64,000 nt of DNA from Marivirga lumbricoides (GCF_014636295.1 NZ_BMEC01000012.1:62001-126000), one strand, 5' to 3'. Positions 45,501 to 54,439 are shown, counted from the stretch's first letter. Translations and numbers: made by a program. Notes: a model not told the origin generated them from the letters alone.

Positions 45501-47289
45501 TGTACCCTTCTTCTTCAGTATCCCAGGTAGTGACAAAGGCAGTTTCAAGATCAAATGAAGTTTTAATATCTTCAATAGAATAAATTTCCCCTGTATTATC
45601 TGCCTCATCTTCAAAATATAAATGAATATCATACTCTGTGCTGGATTTTAATCCTTCTATCAATTTGGTAAACTCAGTATTTGCTGCATTTAAGGGGAAT
45701 TCACCATGAAGAACTGCATCCGAGCCTAAATTTATAGTTTCATAATCAACGGAATAATTAGTGCTACTTTCAAAAACAGCAAAATGAATCTTCCCTTTTT
45801 CCTTAGCTTTTACATTAAGTGAAAAGCCCTCAGTAGTAACATCCTCAACCTTAGGATAATCGTCATGAAGAGGAATGGCAAAGTGATCTCCTCCAAAGAC
45901 CAAATAAACGTTTCTATCATTATAATTTCTATCTGGAAAAATAAAATCGGCTTTACCGTCTCCATTAAAATCTTTTCCACCATCAATTCCTCTACCCGTT
46001 CCGGATAAATCATCAATCAGAAAGCCATTGCTTCCGTCAATTTCTTCTCTGTCAAATTCTACTGGAAAACCATCAGAAGCCCCATAAACGATGCTTATAA
46101 AATCACTACCAACAATAACAAAATCATCAATCCCATCAAAATTCAGATCTCCTGCCGGTGCCATACTATTGACAAAATCTTTCACTAAAAAGCCTGTTTC
46201 CTCGTCAAAATCAGCCCTCATCAATGCGGCAGGGAAAGGATTCTCTGATCCAAAAATGACATTATTTTCGGAAAAGCAATCATCTATTCCATCTCCATTA
46301 ATATCTCCTAAACTTCCTACATAAGAAATAAAACCGTTATCTCGATTATCAATTAAAAAGCCATCACTACCATCAACTTCAGTAATATTAATTAATGGGT
46401 CAAATGAATCACTTTTACCGAATAAGGCGTAACTTATCTTTTTATCATCAGAACCTCCACTATAGGCATTCCAACTACCAATCAAAATATCATTGTTTCC
46501 ATCATTATTGATGTCTCCTGCTCCACCTACCGTATAAGAAGCTCTTGAGGCAGGGAATTCACTAGTACTGAATCCTTTTATTCCATCAAGATAGGCTTCA
46601 TCAATCTCCGCAGGGAAGTTATCAGAGCGACCAAAAATTATACGTGAACTGCCCGACCAATGCGGTGTTCCTATAATAAAATCATTAATTCCGTCTCCGT
46701 TAACATCGCCTAGGCCAGCAACTGAGTTACTACCATAAAACTTTATTCGAAATCCGTTGCTTCCATCAATTTCCGAGGATTTAATAAGTGAAGGGAAAGA
46801 ATTTCGTCCATATAACACTATCATATCCTTTGCTAATTGATCACTTCCAATGATCACATCATCAATTCCATCACCATTTATGTCTCCTACGCCTGCATTT
46901 GCCCCTCCTCTTCTTTCATCTTCTGCAACTCCTTCTACCACAAAACCATTATCTCCGTCTAGACTGTTTAGGTCAAAATTATCCTCAAATTCCTCTTCAG
47001 TACCAAAAACTATATATACTCTGCCTGTGAAATCATTTCCATCAATTACAGCATAATCACTTGAAATAGCTATATCTTCTAAATCATCATTATTAATATC
47101 TCCAATAAACTTTACGTCATTACCAAAACTATTATTTGACCCCACTAAATCAATATTTGGAAACGTAATTCCTTTCGCTCCTTTCAGTGTGTTTTTATCT
47201 AAAACTGGCGGATAATTTTGCCCTTTCAGACTTATAGACATTGTAAGTATCAGTAAAAACACCCCAGCATTGTATAAAGAATATTTCAT
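42580..47289 (-). CDS. Large type B T9SS surface protein: FG-GAP, BspA repeats, HYR domains
   Basis: The 1569-residue protein has a signal peptide ending SLKGQ. Seven FG-GAP/integrin-like calcium loops (DINGDGIDD type) lie at about 65-455. An interdomain region follows, then about seven BspA/DUF285 repeats of roughly 25 residues (FNxDIxxWDVSNVTxMxxMF) at about 680-865. Five HYR-type beta domains (CPxxQSL...DNxD...TFTV) span about 1005-1390. A short Ig-like piece and the gliding/T9SS type B sorting domain (VIPKGFSPDYDGINDTW, VHNRWGNIIF, LPEGTYYYYI) end it at about 1475-1569. Likely a surface adhesin. It is driven by the 47.37-kb element and followed by its PorP/SprF partner. Confidence 0.9.
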   Translation of the reverse strand: MKYSLYNAGVFLLILTMSISLKGQNYPPVLDKNTLKGAKGITFPNIDLVGSNNSFGNDVKFIGDINNDDLEDIAISSDYAVIDGNDFTGRVYIVFGTEEEFEDNFDLNSLDGDNGFVVEGVAEDERRGGANAGVGDINGDGIDDVIIGSDQLAKDMIVLYGRNSFPSLIKSSEIDGSNGFRIKFYGSNSVAGLGDVNGDGINDFIIGTPHWSGSSRIIFGRSDNFPAEIDEAYLDGIKGFSTSEFPASRASYTVGGAGDINNDGNNDILIGSWNAYSGGSDDKKISYALFGKSDSFDPLINITEVDGSDGFLIDNRDNGFISYVGSLGDINGDGIDDCFSENNVIFGSENPFPAALMRADFDEETGFLVKDFVNSMAPAGDLNFDGIDDFVIVGSDFISIVYGASDGFPVEFDREEIDGSNGFLIDDLSGTGRGIDGGKDFNGDGKADFIFPDRNYNDRNVYLVFGGDHFAIPLHDDYPKVEDVTTEGFSLNVKAKEKGKIHFAVFESSTNYSVDYETINLGSDAVLHGEFPLNAANTEFTKLIEGLKSSTEYDIHLYFEDEADNTGEIYSIEDIKTSFDLETAFVTTWDTEEEGYTNDDQIQLIAFGGPYDIHWEKLDDPSVNGIVEDAAGTNIITFPVAGRYKVYLPNSITHFLFNSYNTDAEKLLTVEQWGDAEWQSMEDMFNGCTNLTIPANDVPDLSNVTDMNHMFYQASSFNTDIGDWDVSNVTNFNSLFSFASSFNQDLNDWQVSNVTSMRAAFYGASSFNSNISDWDVSNVTIMNEMFRHASNFNQDISEWDVSKNTTMYFMFSEATNFNQDIGAWEVSKVENMYSTFKDSPAFDQNLGNWDISKVENIGLFLNGSGLSLCNYSATLEGWSELNLQDGLVFHGGNSRFTPEAEEFRQTIIDDFDWIIYDYGKETNAVTISVGQEVSCPGASDAVLEGGSSIPNVDFKWYNEEDELIGEDAILENLQEGIYRLRVEVSADCFFTKEITLSDGEDDESPEITCPENQSLTIGSNLPNYTSLATVSDNCDANVAVSQSPSIGTEFTEETIITLTAEDAQGNIESCTFTVEVSIDNEAPEIDCPTDQSLSCVITEIPDYTDLVSVSDNMDPEPVISQTPASGSPFTDGMTITMTAKDGAGNTNTCTFTVIREEDTKAPSITCPAEQSLVPGESLPDYTNSTVTDDCDNAPVITQSPVAGTVFTTDMIVTLTATDASGNTQTCTFEVTNNPDIEAPEISCLPDQQVDCAVTEVPDFLGEITVSDNRDENPVLSQTPEAGTEFTGETTITISVTDASGNSSECSFLLKTSGGEAPDFACLPDQELTAAENCEVVVPDFTELIAAESDCAEISMITQSPEAGTVILENTVAAVTVEDNNGQLSTCKFNLKVPASLFPEVDAGADARISIGESHQLDAFASQEGTYSWSPDVGLSNSDIPNPVASPEKSTTYTVTFTDTSGCVTEDDITIEVERIVIPKGFSPDYDGINDTWVIAGIENYPNNEVIVHNRWGNIIFSIKSYNNTSRSFSGLANRNIKMGAGELPEGTYYYYIQLDPEEEPIKGFIVLKK

Positions 47290-47342
47290 TTTCAGCTTAA
47301 AGATTTTGTTAAATAGATGCTATCTTCATTATATCTCAAAAG

Positions 47343-47350
47343 CAAAACTA
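47343..47350 (-). promoter_or_regulatory. -7 box of the FG-GAP/BspA surface-protein operon
   Basis: TAGTTTTG on the minus strand matches TAnnTTTG exactly, 23 bp from the CACC half-site at 47374 and about 54 bp before the start codon. Confidence 0.75.
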
Positions 47351-47373
47351 CCTGCTAAGCCCATCAGAAAAAC

Positions 47374-47413
47374 CACCACAAAAGTGTAAGCTGGCAAATC
47401 ACTATAAATGGTG
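47374..47413 (-). promoter_or_regulatory. 40-bp regulon element (CACCA...TGGTG)
   Basis: CACCACAAAA at the left end and TATAAATGGTG at the right end, 40 bp edge to edge. An internal CACTATAAATGGTG 14-mer (47400-47413) is identical to the compact element at 48868-48881. Only the left side leads to a gene. Confidence 0.8.
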
Positions 47414-47444
47414 AAAAAGACTGCACGTGTATCTATCTGTACAT

Positions 47445-47478
47445 AAAAAAGCCTCCTCCCATTAAATGAGAGAAGGCT
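47445..47478 (-). terminator. Rho-independent terminator of the VWA gene
   Basis: An eleven-pair stem (47450-47460 with 47468-47478, two G-T pairs) is followed on the minus strand by six T residues. It separates the VWA transcript from the promoter element at 47374-47413. Confidence 0.85.
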
Positions 47479-47505
47479 ATAACCAAACTAAAATTAAACT
47501 GAAAA

Positions 47506-48144
47506 TTATTCTATATTATCTGCATACAGGTCGCCAGAAGTATCTTCCTTAGATCTTATCATTTTACTATACTTACCCCTCATCAGCTTCTCCTTTTCAA
47601 ACATTTTGGCCATGGCAGGGGCACTTTTGGTAAATGTCATAGTGTTGTTAATGGAAATAGATGTAGCAAAACTTTCCACATCATGGTCAGCCCCTATATA
47701 AGTGAAGCTCCAGTTCTTTTGCTTCAGCTCATCTATCATTTGCTTCATCTCCTGTCCACTATGCTCTTTGGAAGCATTTTCTAATCCATCAGTAAGAATA
47801 GTGACCAATACATTATAGTCCTCCTGCTTTTCAACAATGGGCCTAAGTTTATTAAAGCTAAACCCAATGGCATCATACAAAGGTGTAGAAGCATTCGGCT
47901 GATATTTATCTTTATCAATTAATGATAACTTTTCTACCGACTCATTAAAATGCAGCTCTTTAATACCAATACCGTTAAATGTTACTAAAGAAATAATATG
48001 CTCCTGATCCTGGTATTCTTTAGCTATCCCTTTAACTGTCTGCACAATCTCGTTGAAACCATCAATAATCATATCTTTAATAGATCCCATTGAGCCGCTT
48101 TCATCCAATATAATTAAGTTGTAAACTTTGTGTTTCTTGGTCAT
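47506..48144 (-). CDS. Cytoplasmic von Willebrand factor A (VWA) domain protein
   Basis: The 212-residue protein is essentially one VWA domain: IILDESGSMGSIKDMIIDGFNEI carries the MIDAS DxSxS at residues 14-18, with the Thr (PNASTPLYDAIG) and Asp (VTILTDGLENAS) ligands also present. There is no signal peptide or membrane helix. It resembles TerY-like soluble VWA proteins, which act as metal-dependent protein-interaction modules. No tellurite genes are nearby. It has its own 40-bp element and terminator, so it is a single-gene unit of the regulon. Confidence 0.87.
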   Translation of the reverse strand: MTKKHKVYNLIILDESGSMGSIKDMIIDGFNEIVQTVKGIAKEYQDQEHIISLVTFNGIGIKELHFNESVEKLSLIDKDKYQPNASTPLYDAIGFSFNKLRPIVEKQEDYNVLVTILTDGLENASKEHSGQEMKQMIDELKQKNWSFTYIGADHDVESFATSISINNTMTFTKSAPAMAKMFEKEKLMRGKYSKMIRSKEDTSGDLYADNIE

Positions 48145-48212
48145 AACTTTTCTATTTTAAGGTGAGAAATAATAACTCATCATCTATCACATACTGTGAT
48201 CAAATAATAACA

Positions 48213-48220
48213 CAAAGTTA
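48213..48220 (-). promoter_or_regulatory. -7 box of the VWA gene
   Basis: TAACTTTG on the minus strand matches TAnnTTTG exactly, 23 bp from the CACTG half-site at 48244. Confidence 0.75.
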
Positions 48221-48243
48221 TGCTGAGTAACAATGAGAAAACA

Positions 48244-48283
48244 CACTGTAAGAAGTGATATGTAAAAATCATTAAATTAGGTG
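48244..48283 (-). promoter_or_regulatory. 40-bp regulon element (CACTG...AGGTG)
   Basis: CACTGTAAGA at the left and AAATTAGGTG at the right, 40 bp edge to edge, with the shared AAATCATTA block inside. The right end is more degenerate than at 47.4 and 55.7 kb. Confidence 0.7.
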
Positions 48284-48319
48284 AGTGGATAGATTTCTAC
48301 CTAGCCTATTTAGATTAAC

Positions 48320-48823
48320 TTATTCAGGAATAGAGATACTCCTTAGCTTAGCAATTACCCATAATATAAAATAAGAATGAATGTAGCTACAGAGTAATAT
48401 CACGGCAATTTGTTTCCAGCCCCATTCCCTTTCATTCATTATTAAAAATAAAATGCTCATGATAATGGAAATCACGATTGGAAAGCTATAATTAATAGGA
48501 AACTGCAATGATTGCAGGAAATAGTACAGCGGAAGTATAATAATTAAATAAATAGGTAGTCCGAACATTGCAAACATTGCGGAAATTGTAAATGCCCCAT
48601 TAAAGTCAGGTGATTTGCCTATGAAATAAATCTCATAAACATGAAATAAAAATATTATGAAAAATGGCACTGCTATGAGTCCTACAAGAAAAGCTGATAT
48701 TACTTGCCACTCACATAGCTTAAAAGCAATTAATATAGGAACCAAGAAAATGAGAACAGGTAATATTACATCCATAATCCTAGCTTTTTTCTTTTTAATT
48801 TTTAACTGCTTGAAATCTGACAT
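48320..48823 (-). CDS. Small integral membrane protein of unknown function
   Basis: The ATG at 48823 gives 167 residues starting MSDFKQLKIKKKKARIMD, a basic cytoplasmic tail. Five hydrophobic segments follow: about residues 17-38, 42-65, 80-105, 108-125 and 138-160. No motif was recognised. It is divergent from the gene at 48945, and the compact element between them has a half-site 23 bp from a -7-like box on this side as well. Confidence 0.65.
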   Translation of the reverse strand: MSDFKQLKIKKKKARIMDVILPVLIFLVPILIAFKLCEWQVISAFLVGLIAVPFFIIFLFHVYEIYFIGKSPDFNGAFTISAMFAMFGLPIYLIIILPLYYFLQSLQFPINYSFPIVISIIMSILFLIMNEREWGWKQIAVILLCSYIHSYFILWVIAKLRSISIPE

Positions 48824-48836
48824 AACTCTATAGTTA

Positions 48837-48912
48837 CAATGATAGGGCATACAATAGATTGATAAACCACTATAAATGGTGATTTATGAGAAAAAAAATT
48901 TATAGTATTTTG
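48837..48912. promoter_or_regulatory. Compact divergent regulon element with two -7-like boxes
   Basis: CACTA (48868-48872) and TGGTG (48877-48881) lie only 14 bp edge to edge here, instead of 40. Each still stands exactly 23 bp from a box: TATCATTG on the minus strand (48837-48844, seven of eight to TAnnTTTG) and GTATTTTG on the plus strand (48905-48912, six of eight). Upstream of the membrane protein and of the 48945 gene. Confidence 0.6.
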
Positions 48913-48944
48913 TCTCAATCTCCAATCAAAAAGACTAAATAAAA

Positions 48945-50108
48945 ATGGCTAATTCAGATAATTACAAAAACACAATAGCACAGGAATTATCTTCCTTTTC
49001 AAATTCTGAGGAATTCAGCTATACATCAATTTTCGATAAAATATACGGATATCGCTATCCCAACTATACGGATGATTATGCTGCATTTGCACAGTTCAAA
49101 AAGGAGCAAAGTGATATTTATTTCGATCGTGCAATTAATGAATATGAACAAACGCTAAATCAGCAATTAAAAAATGAAATTCAGGATATTGCTTTAACAG
49201 ATTTGAATAGAAGATATGATGTGTTAATAAGACTGGGAGATAGAGATAGTTTTGAAGTAGTCCTTAAAAATGCTGAGGATTTTTTAAAAGGAAAAGATTA
49301 TTTATATGATCATGGCTATCAGTATGAAGATGGTCAAGTGCTATTTGATTTAATTCAAGCCTATTATAACCTCCAATTTCAGGAGGATGTTGTTTCGTTC
49401 TTCAATCGAGCTTTCAATTTTGCAAAAAAGTACGCTATAGAAAATAAAAAATGGGAGTATTTAAGTGGCGACCCGGATGAAAGTACTGCGCTGACTATAG
49501 CTCAGGCTATCACTTGGCTAAAAAAAGACGATAGGGAAAAATTTGCAAGCGTAGTATTTGATATATATACTTTCTGCTCCCATGATGAAAGAGGATATGA
49601 GGTTAATCAGGCTTCAGGATACATAGCTTTACTATTAACAATTTTTGATAGTAAAATTGATATCAATATACTGAACCATGCAATTAATATTACAGGGGAG
49701 TACTATCAGGATAATACTTTCGTCCATCAAACCCTTTACAGTAAATGGATTCTAGCTAATGACAGTAAAGGTGCTTTTTCTTATCTTCAATCAGAGGAGA
49801 ACAGGAGGGGATTTATTTTTGCAATTATTGCATTAGCAGACCTTAACGACAAAGAAACGCTTCCCTTTCTTGAAAAAATGTTGAAAGAAGAAAAGAACCC
49901 TGTAATTATTGAAGTGCTAAATGAAGCAATAGAAAGATTAAATACTCAAATTACGATCCCAGAAACAGAGAATCGAATGATTTGGCTAAATGGAAATTTA
50001 ACCCCTACTCAAAGAGCTCTTGGTGCTGAGTCTGATAATATTTTTGTTAAAAGAGCTCAGGAAAGAACAGGGTTAGATGATATTGTCTACGAAACGGATG
50101 ATGACTAA
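48945..50108 (+). CDS. Unknown helical-repeat protein
   Basis: The 387-residue cytoplasmic protein is mostly amphipathic helices. The second half reads like HEAT/PBS-type repeats (FIFAIIALADLNDKETLPFLEKMLKEEKNPVIIEVLNEAIERL near residues 290-335). The N-terminus is rich in Tyr, Asp and Ser (FDKIYGYRYPNYTDDYAAFAQF). I do not recognise the family. First gene of a two-gene unit with the 50181 membrane protein, 72 bp apart. Promoter at 48905-48912. Confidence 0.65.
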   Translation: MANSDNYKNTIAQELSSFSNSEEFSYTSIFDKIYGYRYPNYTDDYAAFAQFKKEQSDIYFDRAINEYEQTLNQQLKNEIQDIALTDLNRRYDVLIRLGDRDSFEVVLKNAEDFLKGKDYLYDHGYQYEDGQVLFDLIQAYYNLQFQEDVVSFFNRAFNFAKKYAIENKKWEYLSGDPDESTALTIAQAITWLKKDDREKFASVVFDIYTFCSHDERGYEVNQASGYIALLLTIFDSKIDINILNHAINITGEYYQDNTFVHQTLYSKWILANDSKGAFSYLQSEENRRGFIFAIIALADLNDKETLPFLEKMLKEEKNPVIIEVLNEAIERLNTQITIPETENRMIWLNGNLTPTQRALGAESDNIFVKRAQERTGLDDIVYETDDD

Positions 50109-50180
50109 ATGGTTCATAACTACAAAAAAGTATACAGCAAAAAAAAGTAATGCAACGATTTTAAAAAGGAAAATGTCAAC

Positions 50181-52088
50181 TTGGAGAGTTATAGTGCTTA
50201 CAAAAAAATAAGTCGTCCTTATTTCAACCTGAAAGAACTATTGGCGATTCCTGTATTACCATTATTGGTGCTTACAGTTATTTCATACGGAATCATATAT
50301 TTTGGGGGGATTTCTATTGCCATTTTCTTTCATGTAATTGCTTCAATAGTTATTAATTACCATTTCCATGGTTTAAAAAATGCTTTTTCAAATCATAGCA
50401 ATAAAACTCCATCCAAGAGTATTCCCGGCATAGTTGTATTAATGTCGATGATGCCTTCATTTCTAGTCATCTTGGGCGGACAGCTTGTAGCAACAGTAGG
50501 CTCGTACCTTTTTGTGCTGTTTCAAAAAACAGGAGTATTTTATAAAACCTATTTCCTGCTTTGGATCTTTATTGTTTTCGGACTACCTACCCTGTACTTT
50601 TTAGGAAGGGAATTAAAATATTGGTTCACTGCATATTATCAAGCTTATTATTTTACCACTTTGTCTCTAACTATTGATTATGACCCAGATCTTTTGATTA
50701 GCATTGAGGAGATTTCATTTCTCAATACGCGCAAAAGGTTTAAAAGTACTTTCTTAAATACCGCACTTCCAGATTTTCACAAGAAAGATGAAATCTCTGA
50801 AACTCACTCAATAGCAGAGTATAACGAAAGGTTTTACAAACCGATATTGATAAAGTCAATTGCTATTCCTAAGCAAAGCAATGTTTTCAAAATAATTTAT
50901 ACCTCGCATCTTGAAGAAACGAACTATCAGGAAGAGTTAGCTTTCCCTTTTGAAAAACTATACTTTGAGCAGGAAAAGTATCCTACAAACAAATCTAAGT
51001 TCCTGAGAGGTAAAAAGTCAGAAAAAGTTATACTTAGCTTACAAAAAGGTGGTATTCTACAGCTATATACTAGACAAGAACCATTAATAAAACCTATTCA
51101 ACTCATTCAAAAGACTCAGAGCAAAAAAGTAGACCAAAGTGTTCCCACTCCGGAAAATGGACGGTTCCCGGGGCTGGAGGATTTATCTGCAAATAAGCAG
51201 CTCTACAAACGAATGGCCATCAAGAACCGCCTTTTTAACTGGCAAATTACAGGCACTGTTCTAGAAGACCATGAAGTAAGGGTGAAGGATGTTAAAAATT
51301 ACCTTTTAGAAGATGAAATAATAGAAACTGATACAATCAAAAAAAGACCACTCCCTCTATCTTTCGAATTTACTTACGAGTACTATCAATGGCTTACTAT
51401 CCATGTTGATTCTGAAAAGTTATTTGATCAGATGCTTCCTGCTCAGCTTAATGATCCTGATTCAGTGTTTAAATTCGAAATCTCTATTGATTTATTGAAA
51501 GGGAAAGTAGATGTTAAATTAAGTAGAAAAGGTGTGCAGTTGTTATTTTCGGCATGGGAAAGAGAAATTAAATCTCACAGATGGAAAGATGCTAAAAATA
51601 AGCTTCTAAAAAAGCAAAAACAGGTTCAACAGCAGCTTGTTTTATCCCAGATTTATGACTTGATGCAACAGACAAACTATACACTGGCGCAAAAGGTCTG
51701 CCAGCAGCAAATTCAGTCGCAACCGAATTTCGCAATGCTTTACTTCTACGAAGCCCGATTACTTTTCTATACGCAGGGCTACGAAGCATGCTATCTAACA
51801 GAGGAATATTTTATTGAAAAAACTAAAGAGGATGCTTACACTTTGTCTCGCATTTATAATCATTATGGCTGTTTGCTGGATGAAGAAGAAAGGCATAAAG
51901 AAGCTCTACCTTATTTTGAAAAAGCTTATAATACTTACGCGAATGAAATAATGTATTTAGCCAATATTGCAGAAATTTATTATAAGCTGAATAGAATAAA
52001 GCAAGCTATACATTATGCTAAAGAATGTATAAATAAGGGCTATGATTCAGATTTTATCACCAAAGTATTAAGCCAAAAACATACTTAA
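50181..52088 (+). CDS. Membrane protein with C-terminal TPR repeats
   Basis: The 635-residue protein appears to start at TTG 50181 (LESYSAYKKISRPYFN); the ATG at 50173 is in another frame and stops after 12 codons. Three or four membrane helices lie within about residues 20-145. A large cytoplasmic region with beta-type sequence follows, then a coiled/helical stretch (KNKLLKKQKQVQQQLVLSQI) and TPR-like repeats at about 490-630 (YEACYLTEEYF, YLANIAEIYYKLNRIKQAIHYAKECI). Family unknown; the TPR part suggests a protein partner at the membrane, perhaps another product of the regulon. Confidence 0.65.
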   Translation: MESYSAYKKISRPYFNLKELLAIPVLPLLVLTVISYGIIYFGGISIAIFFHVIASIVINYHFHGLKNAFSNHSNKTPSKSIPGIVVLMSMMPSFLVILGGQLVATVGSYLFVLFQKTGVFYKTYFLLWIFIVFGLPTLYFLGRELKYWFTAYYQAYYFTTLSLTIDYDPDLLISIEEISFLNTRKRFKSTFLNTALPDFHKKDEISETHSIAEYNERFYKPILIKSIAIPKQSNVFKIIYTSHLEETNYQEELAFPFEKLYFEQEKYPTNKSKFLRGKKSEKVILSLQKGGILQLYTRQEPLIKPIQLIQKTQSKKVDQSVPTPENGRFPGLEDLSANKQLYKRMAIKNRLFNWQITGTVLEDHEVRVKDVKNYLLEDEIIETDTIKKRPLPLSFEFTYEYYQWLTIHVDSEKLFDQMLPAQLNDPDSVFKFEISIDLLKGKVDVKLSRKGVQLLFSAWEREIKSHRWKDAKNKLLKKQKQVQQQLVLSQIYDLMQQTNYTLAQKVCQQQIQSQPNFAMLYFYEARLLFYTQGYEACYLTEEYFIEKTKEDAYTLSRIYNHYGCLLDEEERHKEALPYFEKAYNTYANEIMYLANIAEIYYKLNRIKQAIHYAKECINKGYDSDFITKVLSQKHT

Positions 52089-52141
52089 ACCGCAAACTCG
52101 CGAATTAACTAGTATTTATATTAATCGCTACCCGCTTTGCT

Positions 52142-53220
52142 TTAATCATATTCTATTTTTAAATCTTTAATTTCTCCTCCCAAATTAATCACAGTATGAA
52201 TCTTAGGCATTTTTGGGTCAGCCATATCTAAAATAACTATTGGGAATTTCCGGTCATAAGTCCATGCATAACAAATAGCAAAATTACCATAAGCATTTCC
52301 TCTTGCTAAATTAAGTGTACCCTCTGCACTTGATAAACAAAAAGCATATTGAACTTCATTCAACTTAGTATCTGCAATAGCTATGACATACCTATTGATA
52401 GCCAAAGCATAGTTTGAAGTATTGGCCTGAATATTTTTTGAAAAAGTATATGACTCTTTATATTTCAAATCAATAAAAACATTAGGGTCATTGACGATGT
52501 AGGGGGCATTTTCCTTAAAATTGATGAGAAAAGATTGGCTTGAATCAAGTGTTCCTATAATATAACCACCTATTTTTATCAACTTTTTTGGAGCATTATT
52601 TATACTCATAAAGTTAGTCACATGAAGATTTTCGGGCACCAATACTCCACCTTCTGAAATTTCCTCATTGATTGTAAACCATCTTATTACATTTTCATCC
52701 TGAAATAGGTATAAAATAGAATCAATAATAAAAATTGATGAATACCAGGGTCTGTGATTTGTAGGTTTAATATTAATCCGAATTCGTTCTACTTCATCCA
52801 GGTCTAAATCCAGCACATAAAAGCCTTCCTTAAGTGGATCGCAAGCAAATATTTTCCTTTCATGTATTGCAAAACCTCCCGTATTATTGCGTTTCTTTGA
52901 GATGTTGATGTCATTCTCACCTACAGCCAGCTTCCATAAAGTGATGCCTGTTTTCCTGGCTGCCAACATATTAAGGGCAGTGCTTCTTCATTTTCCTGAT
53001 TATCCTTTATTTCTACAGGATACGGGTTTGTTAAAACAAACACATTAAATCCTTCTATTGCAATTTGCACAGGTTCCTCAGCCAGCTTACAGCTAAAAAC
53101 TTTCTCTTGCCCCAGATAGGTAAGCAAGATAGTGCCATCATTTAAAGCAACTACAGCTTTTTAATTATCTACGGCTTCTGCCGCTGGCATGCTTTTTAAA
53201 TCGGTTTTAATCTCTATCAT
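52142..53220 (-). pseudogene. Decayed gene for a beta-propeller-like protein (stop plus frameshift)
   Basis: Read from ATG 53220 the frame gives 19 residues, then TAA (53161-53163), and continues in the same frame as KAVVALNDGTILLTYLGQEKVF with good coding character. Near 52947-52970, at a run of four A, the frame must change to enter the long open frame ending at 52142 (GITLWKLAVGEN onward, about 265 residues). The rebuilt product of roughly 355 residues has repeated short beta blades resembling WD/Kelch-type propellers (inference). It follows the DKNYY gene by 37 bp. Either a real pseudogene or two sequencing errors. Confidence 0.65.
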
Positions 53221-53257
53221 TATCCTCTAAAGATCCTTTAAAGTTTAACTTTATTTC

Positions 53258-54310
53258 TCATTTGGTGGTAACTAATTCTCCTTGTCTGAACAGCTTATTG
53301 TGTGATTTTGCATCTGCACCGGTTTCAGGATCATACTCCAATTTAAAATTTTCAGGTTTTACTCCCTCTAAAAGTTTAATGTGACCTCTATAGTAGCTAT
53401 AATGGTACACATGTGAATCATCTACCGCATAGTATTCTCCAATTGGCTTAAATGTAGCCGGATCAGCTTCAGGAAATATTTGCAATGGATTGGATGAATT
53501 ATAGAAAACAGCATAAACATGTCGCTCGTCCTTACCAAAAAATTCTTCATCAAAACGTATGAGTTCAAAGCTTTTATTATCTATATCAGTGTCTGCTTTG
53601 TAGTATCTCACAAAAACAGAGTTTTGATCCTTTCCAATATAGCTTTCTAAGGCTTCAAACGAGTTAGGATCGGCATTATCAACGACATACTGATCAAAAT
53701 ATACATTGTTTTTATCTTTTGCGTAATTATGTCCTACCCATTCAAAAGATTCTCCATCTGAGTTATCGATAATCCCCCATTGAGTGTAGGCATTATTTTT
53801 ATCTTTATAATATAATCCATTACTACCCTCTACTACTTCAAAACTAGGAGCGTGAGCACTTTCTATAATCTTGTAATCTGCATACACGTAATTTGAATCT
53901 TTGCTATAAAACAAAGTACCCTCAATAGCTGTAAAAGTATCTGGATCTGCATCCTTTAACGGTATACCATTCTTATAAACTTTTTCGGTAGTGATGTGAT
54001 AGCCCTCGTTAGAAATATCATTACAGATGTTATACAGCATTCGTGGTAAGCCATACAACTGAATAATTATGAGCACAACTACAGAAAACCCTAAAACCCA
54101 TGCTAAGGGTTCAGTACCATAAAACTTAAAGCCAAAAAGCTTTATAAGTAAAAATAAAAATATTGGATAGCTAAAAAATAAAAGTGCAGTAACAATAGAA
54201 GATTTACTATCACTAAATCCCCTGGCTGCAATCATCATCGGAGACATGATAACAATTGCGGGCCATGGGACGAGAAAAATTGTTGCTACAATATTTACAG
54301 CATAATTCAT
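53258..54310 (-). CDS. DKNYY-family membrane protein
   Basis: The 350-residue protein has three hydrophobic segments near the N-terminus (about residues 5-28, 38-62 and 66-90). A periplasmic or extracytoplasmic part follows made of DKNYY-type repeats: YSKDSNYVYADYKII, YKDKNNAYTQWGII, AKDKNNVYFDQYVV, GKDQNSVFVRYYK, GKDERHVYAVFYN and AVDDSHVYHYSYY, each followed by a DPxTF/DPxSF segment. DKNYY repeats are of unknown function. Transcribed from the half-site promoter at 54337-54371 and followed by the decayed propeller gene. Confidence 0.85.
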   Translation of the reverse strand: MNYAVNIVATIFLVPWPAIVIMSPMMIAARGFSDSKSSIVTALLFFSYPIFLFLLIKLFGFKFYGTEPLAWVLGFSVVVLIIIQLYGLPRMLYNICNDISNEGYHITTEKVYKNGIPLKDADPDTFTAIEGTLFYSKDSNYVYADYKIIESAHAPSFEVVEGSNGLYYKDKNNAYTQWGIIDNSDGESFEWVGHNYAKDKNNVYFDQYVVDNADPNSFEALESYIGKDQNSVFVRYYKADTDIDNKSFELIRFDEEFFGKDERHVYAVFYNSSNPLQIFPEADPATFKPIGEYYAVDDSHVYHYSYYRGHIKLLEGVKPENFKLEYDPETGADAKSHNKLFRQGELVTTK

Positions 54311-54336
54311 TCTTATATTTTTTCAATTTAAAGTAT

Positions 54337-54371
54337 CAAAATTAGGTAATTTAAATTGCATGAGGATCACC
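54337..54371 (-). promoter_or_regulatory. Half-site regulon promoter of the DKNYY operon
   Basis: The -7 box TAATTTTG (minus strand, 54337-54344) matches TAnnTTTG exactly and lies 23 bp from CACC (54368-54371). The distal GGTG half-site of the 40-bp element is absent here. Confidence 0.65.
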
Positions 54372-54439
54372 TAATTTACCTAAACAAAACTAACCCTGTT
54401 AAAATATAAAAAGTATAGTGTAAATATTGATAGGAGCCA

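Noticed and set aside
46091-46324. Reading frames antisense to the FG-GAP gene and similar shadows in the large repeat proteins
   Set aside because: They have low-complexity Ser/Pro/Lys composition caused by reading calcium-loop codons backwards and lack conserved features.
47506-48144. Tellurite-resistance (ter) cluster because of the TerY-like VWA protein
   Set aside because: No TerD, TerB, TerC or kinase/phosphatase partner genes are nearby; VWA alone is not enough.
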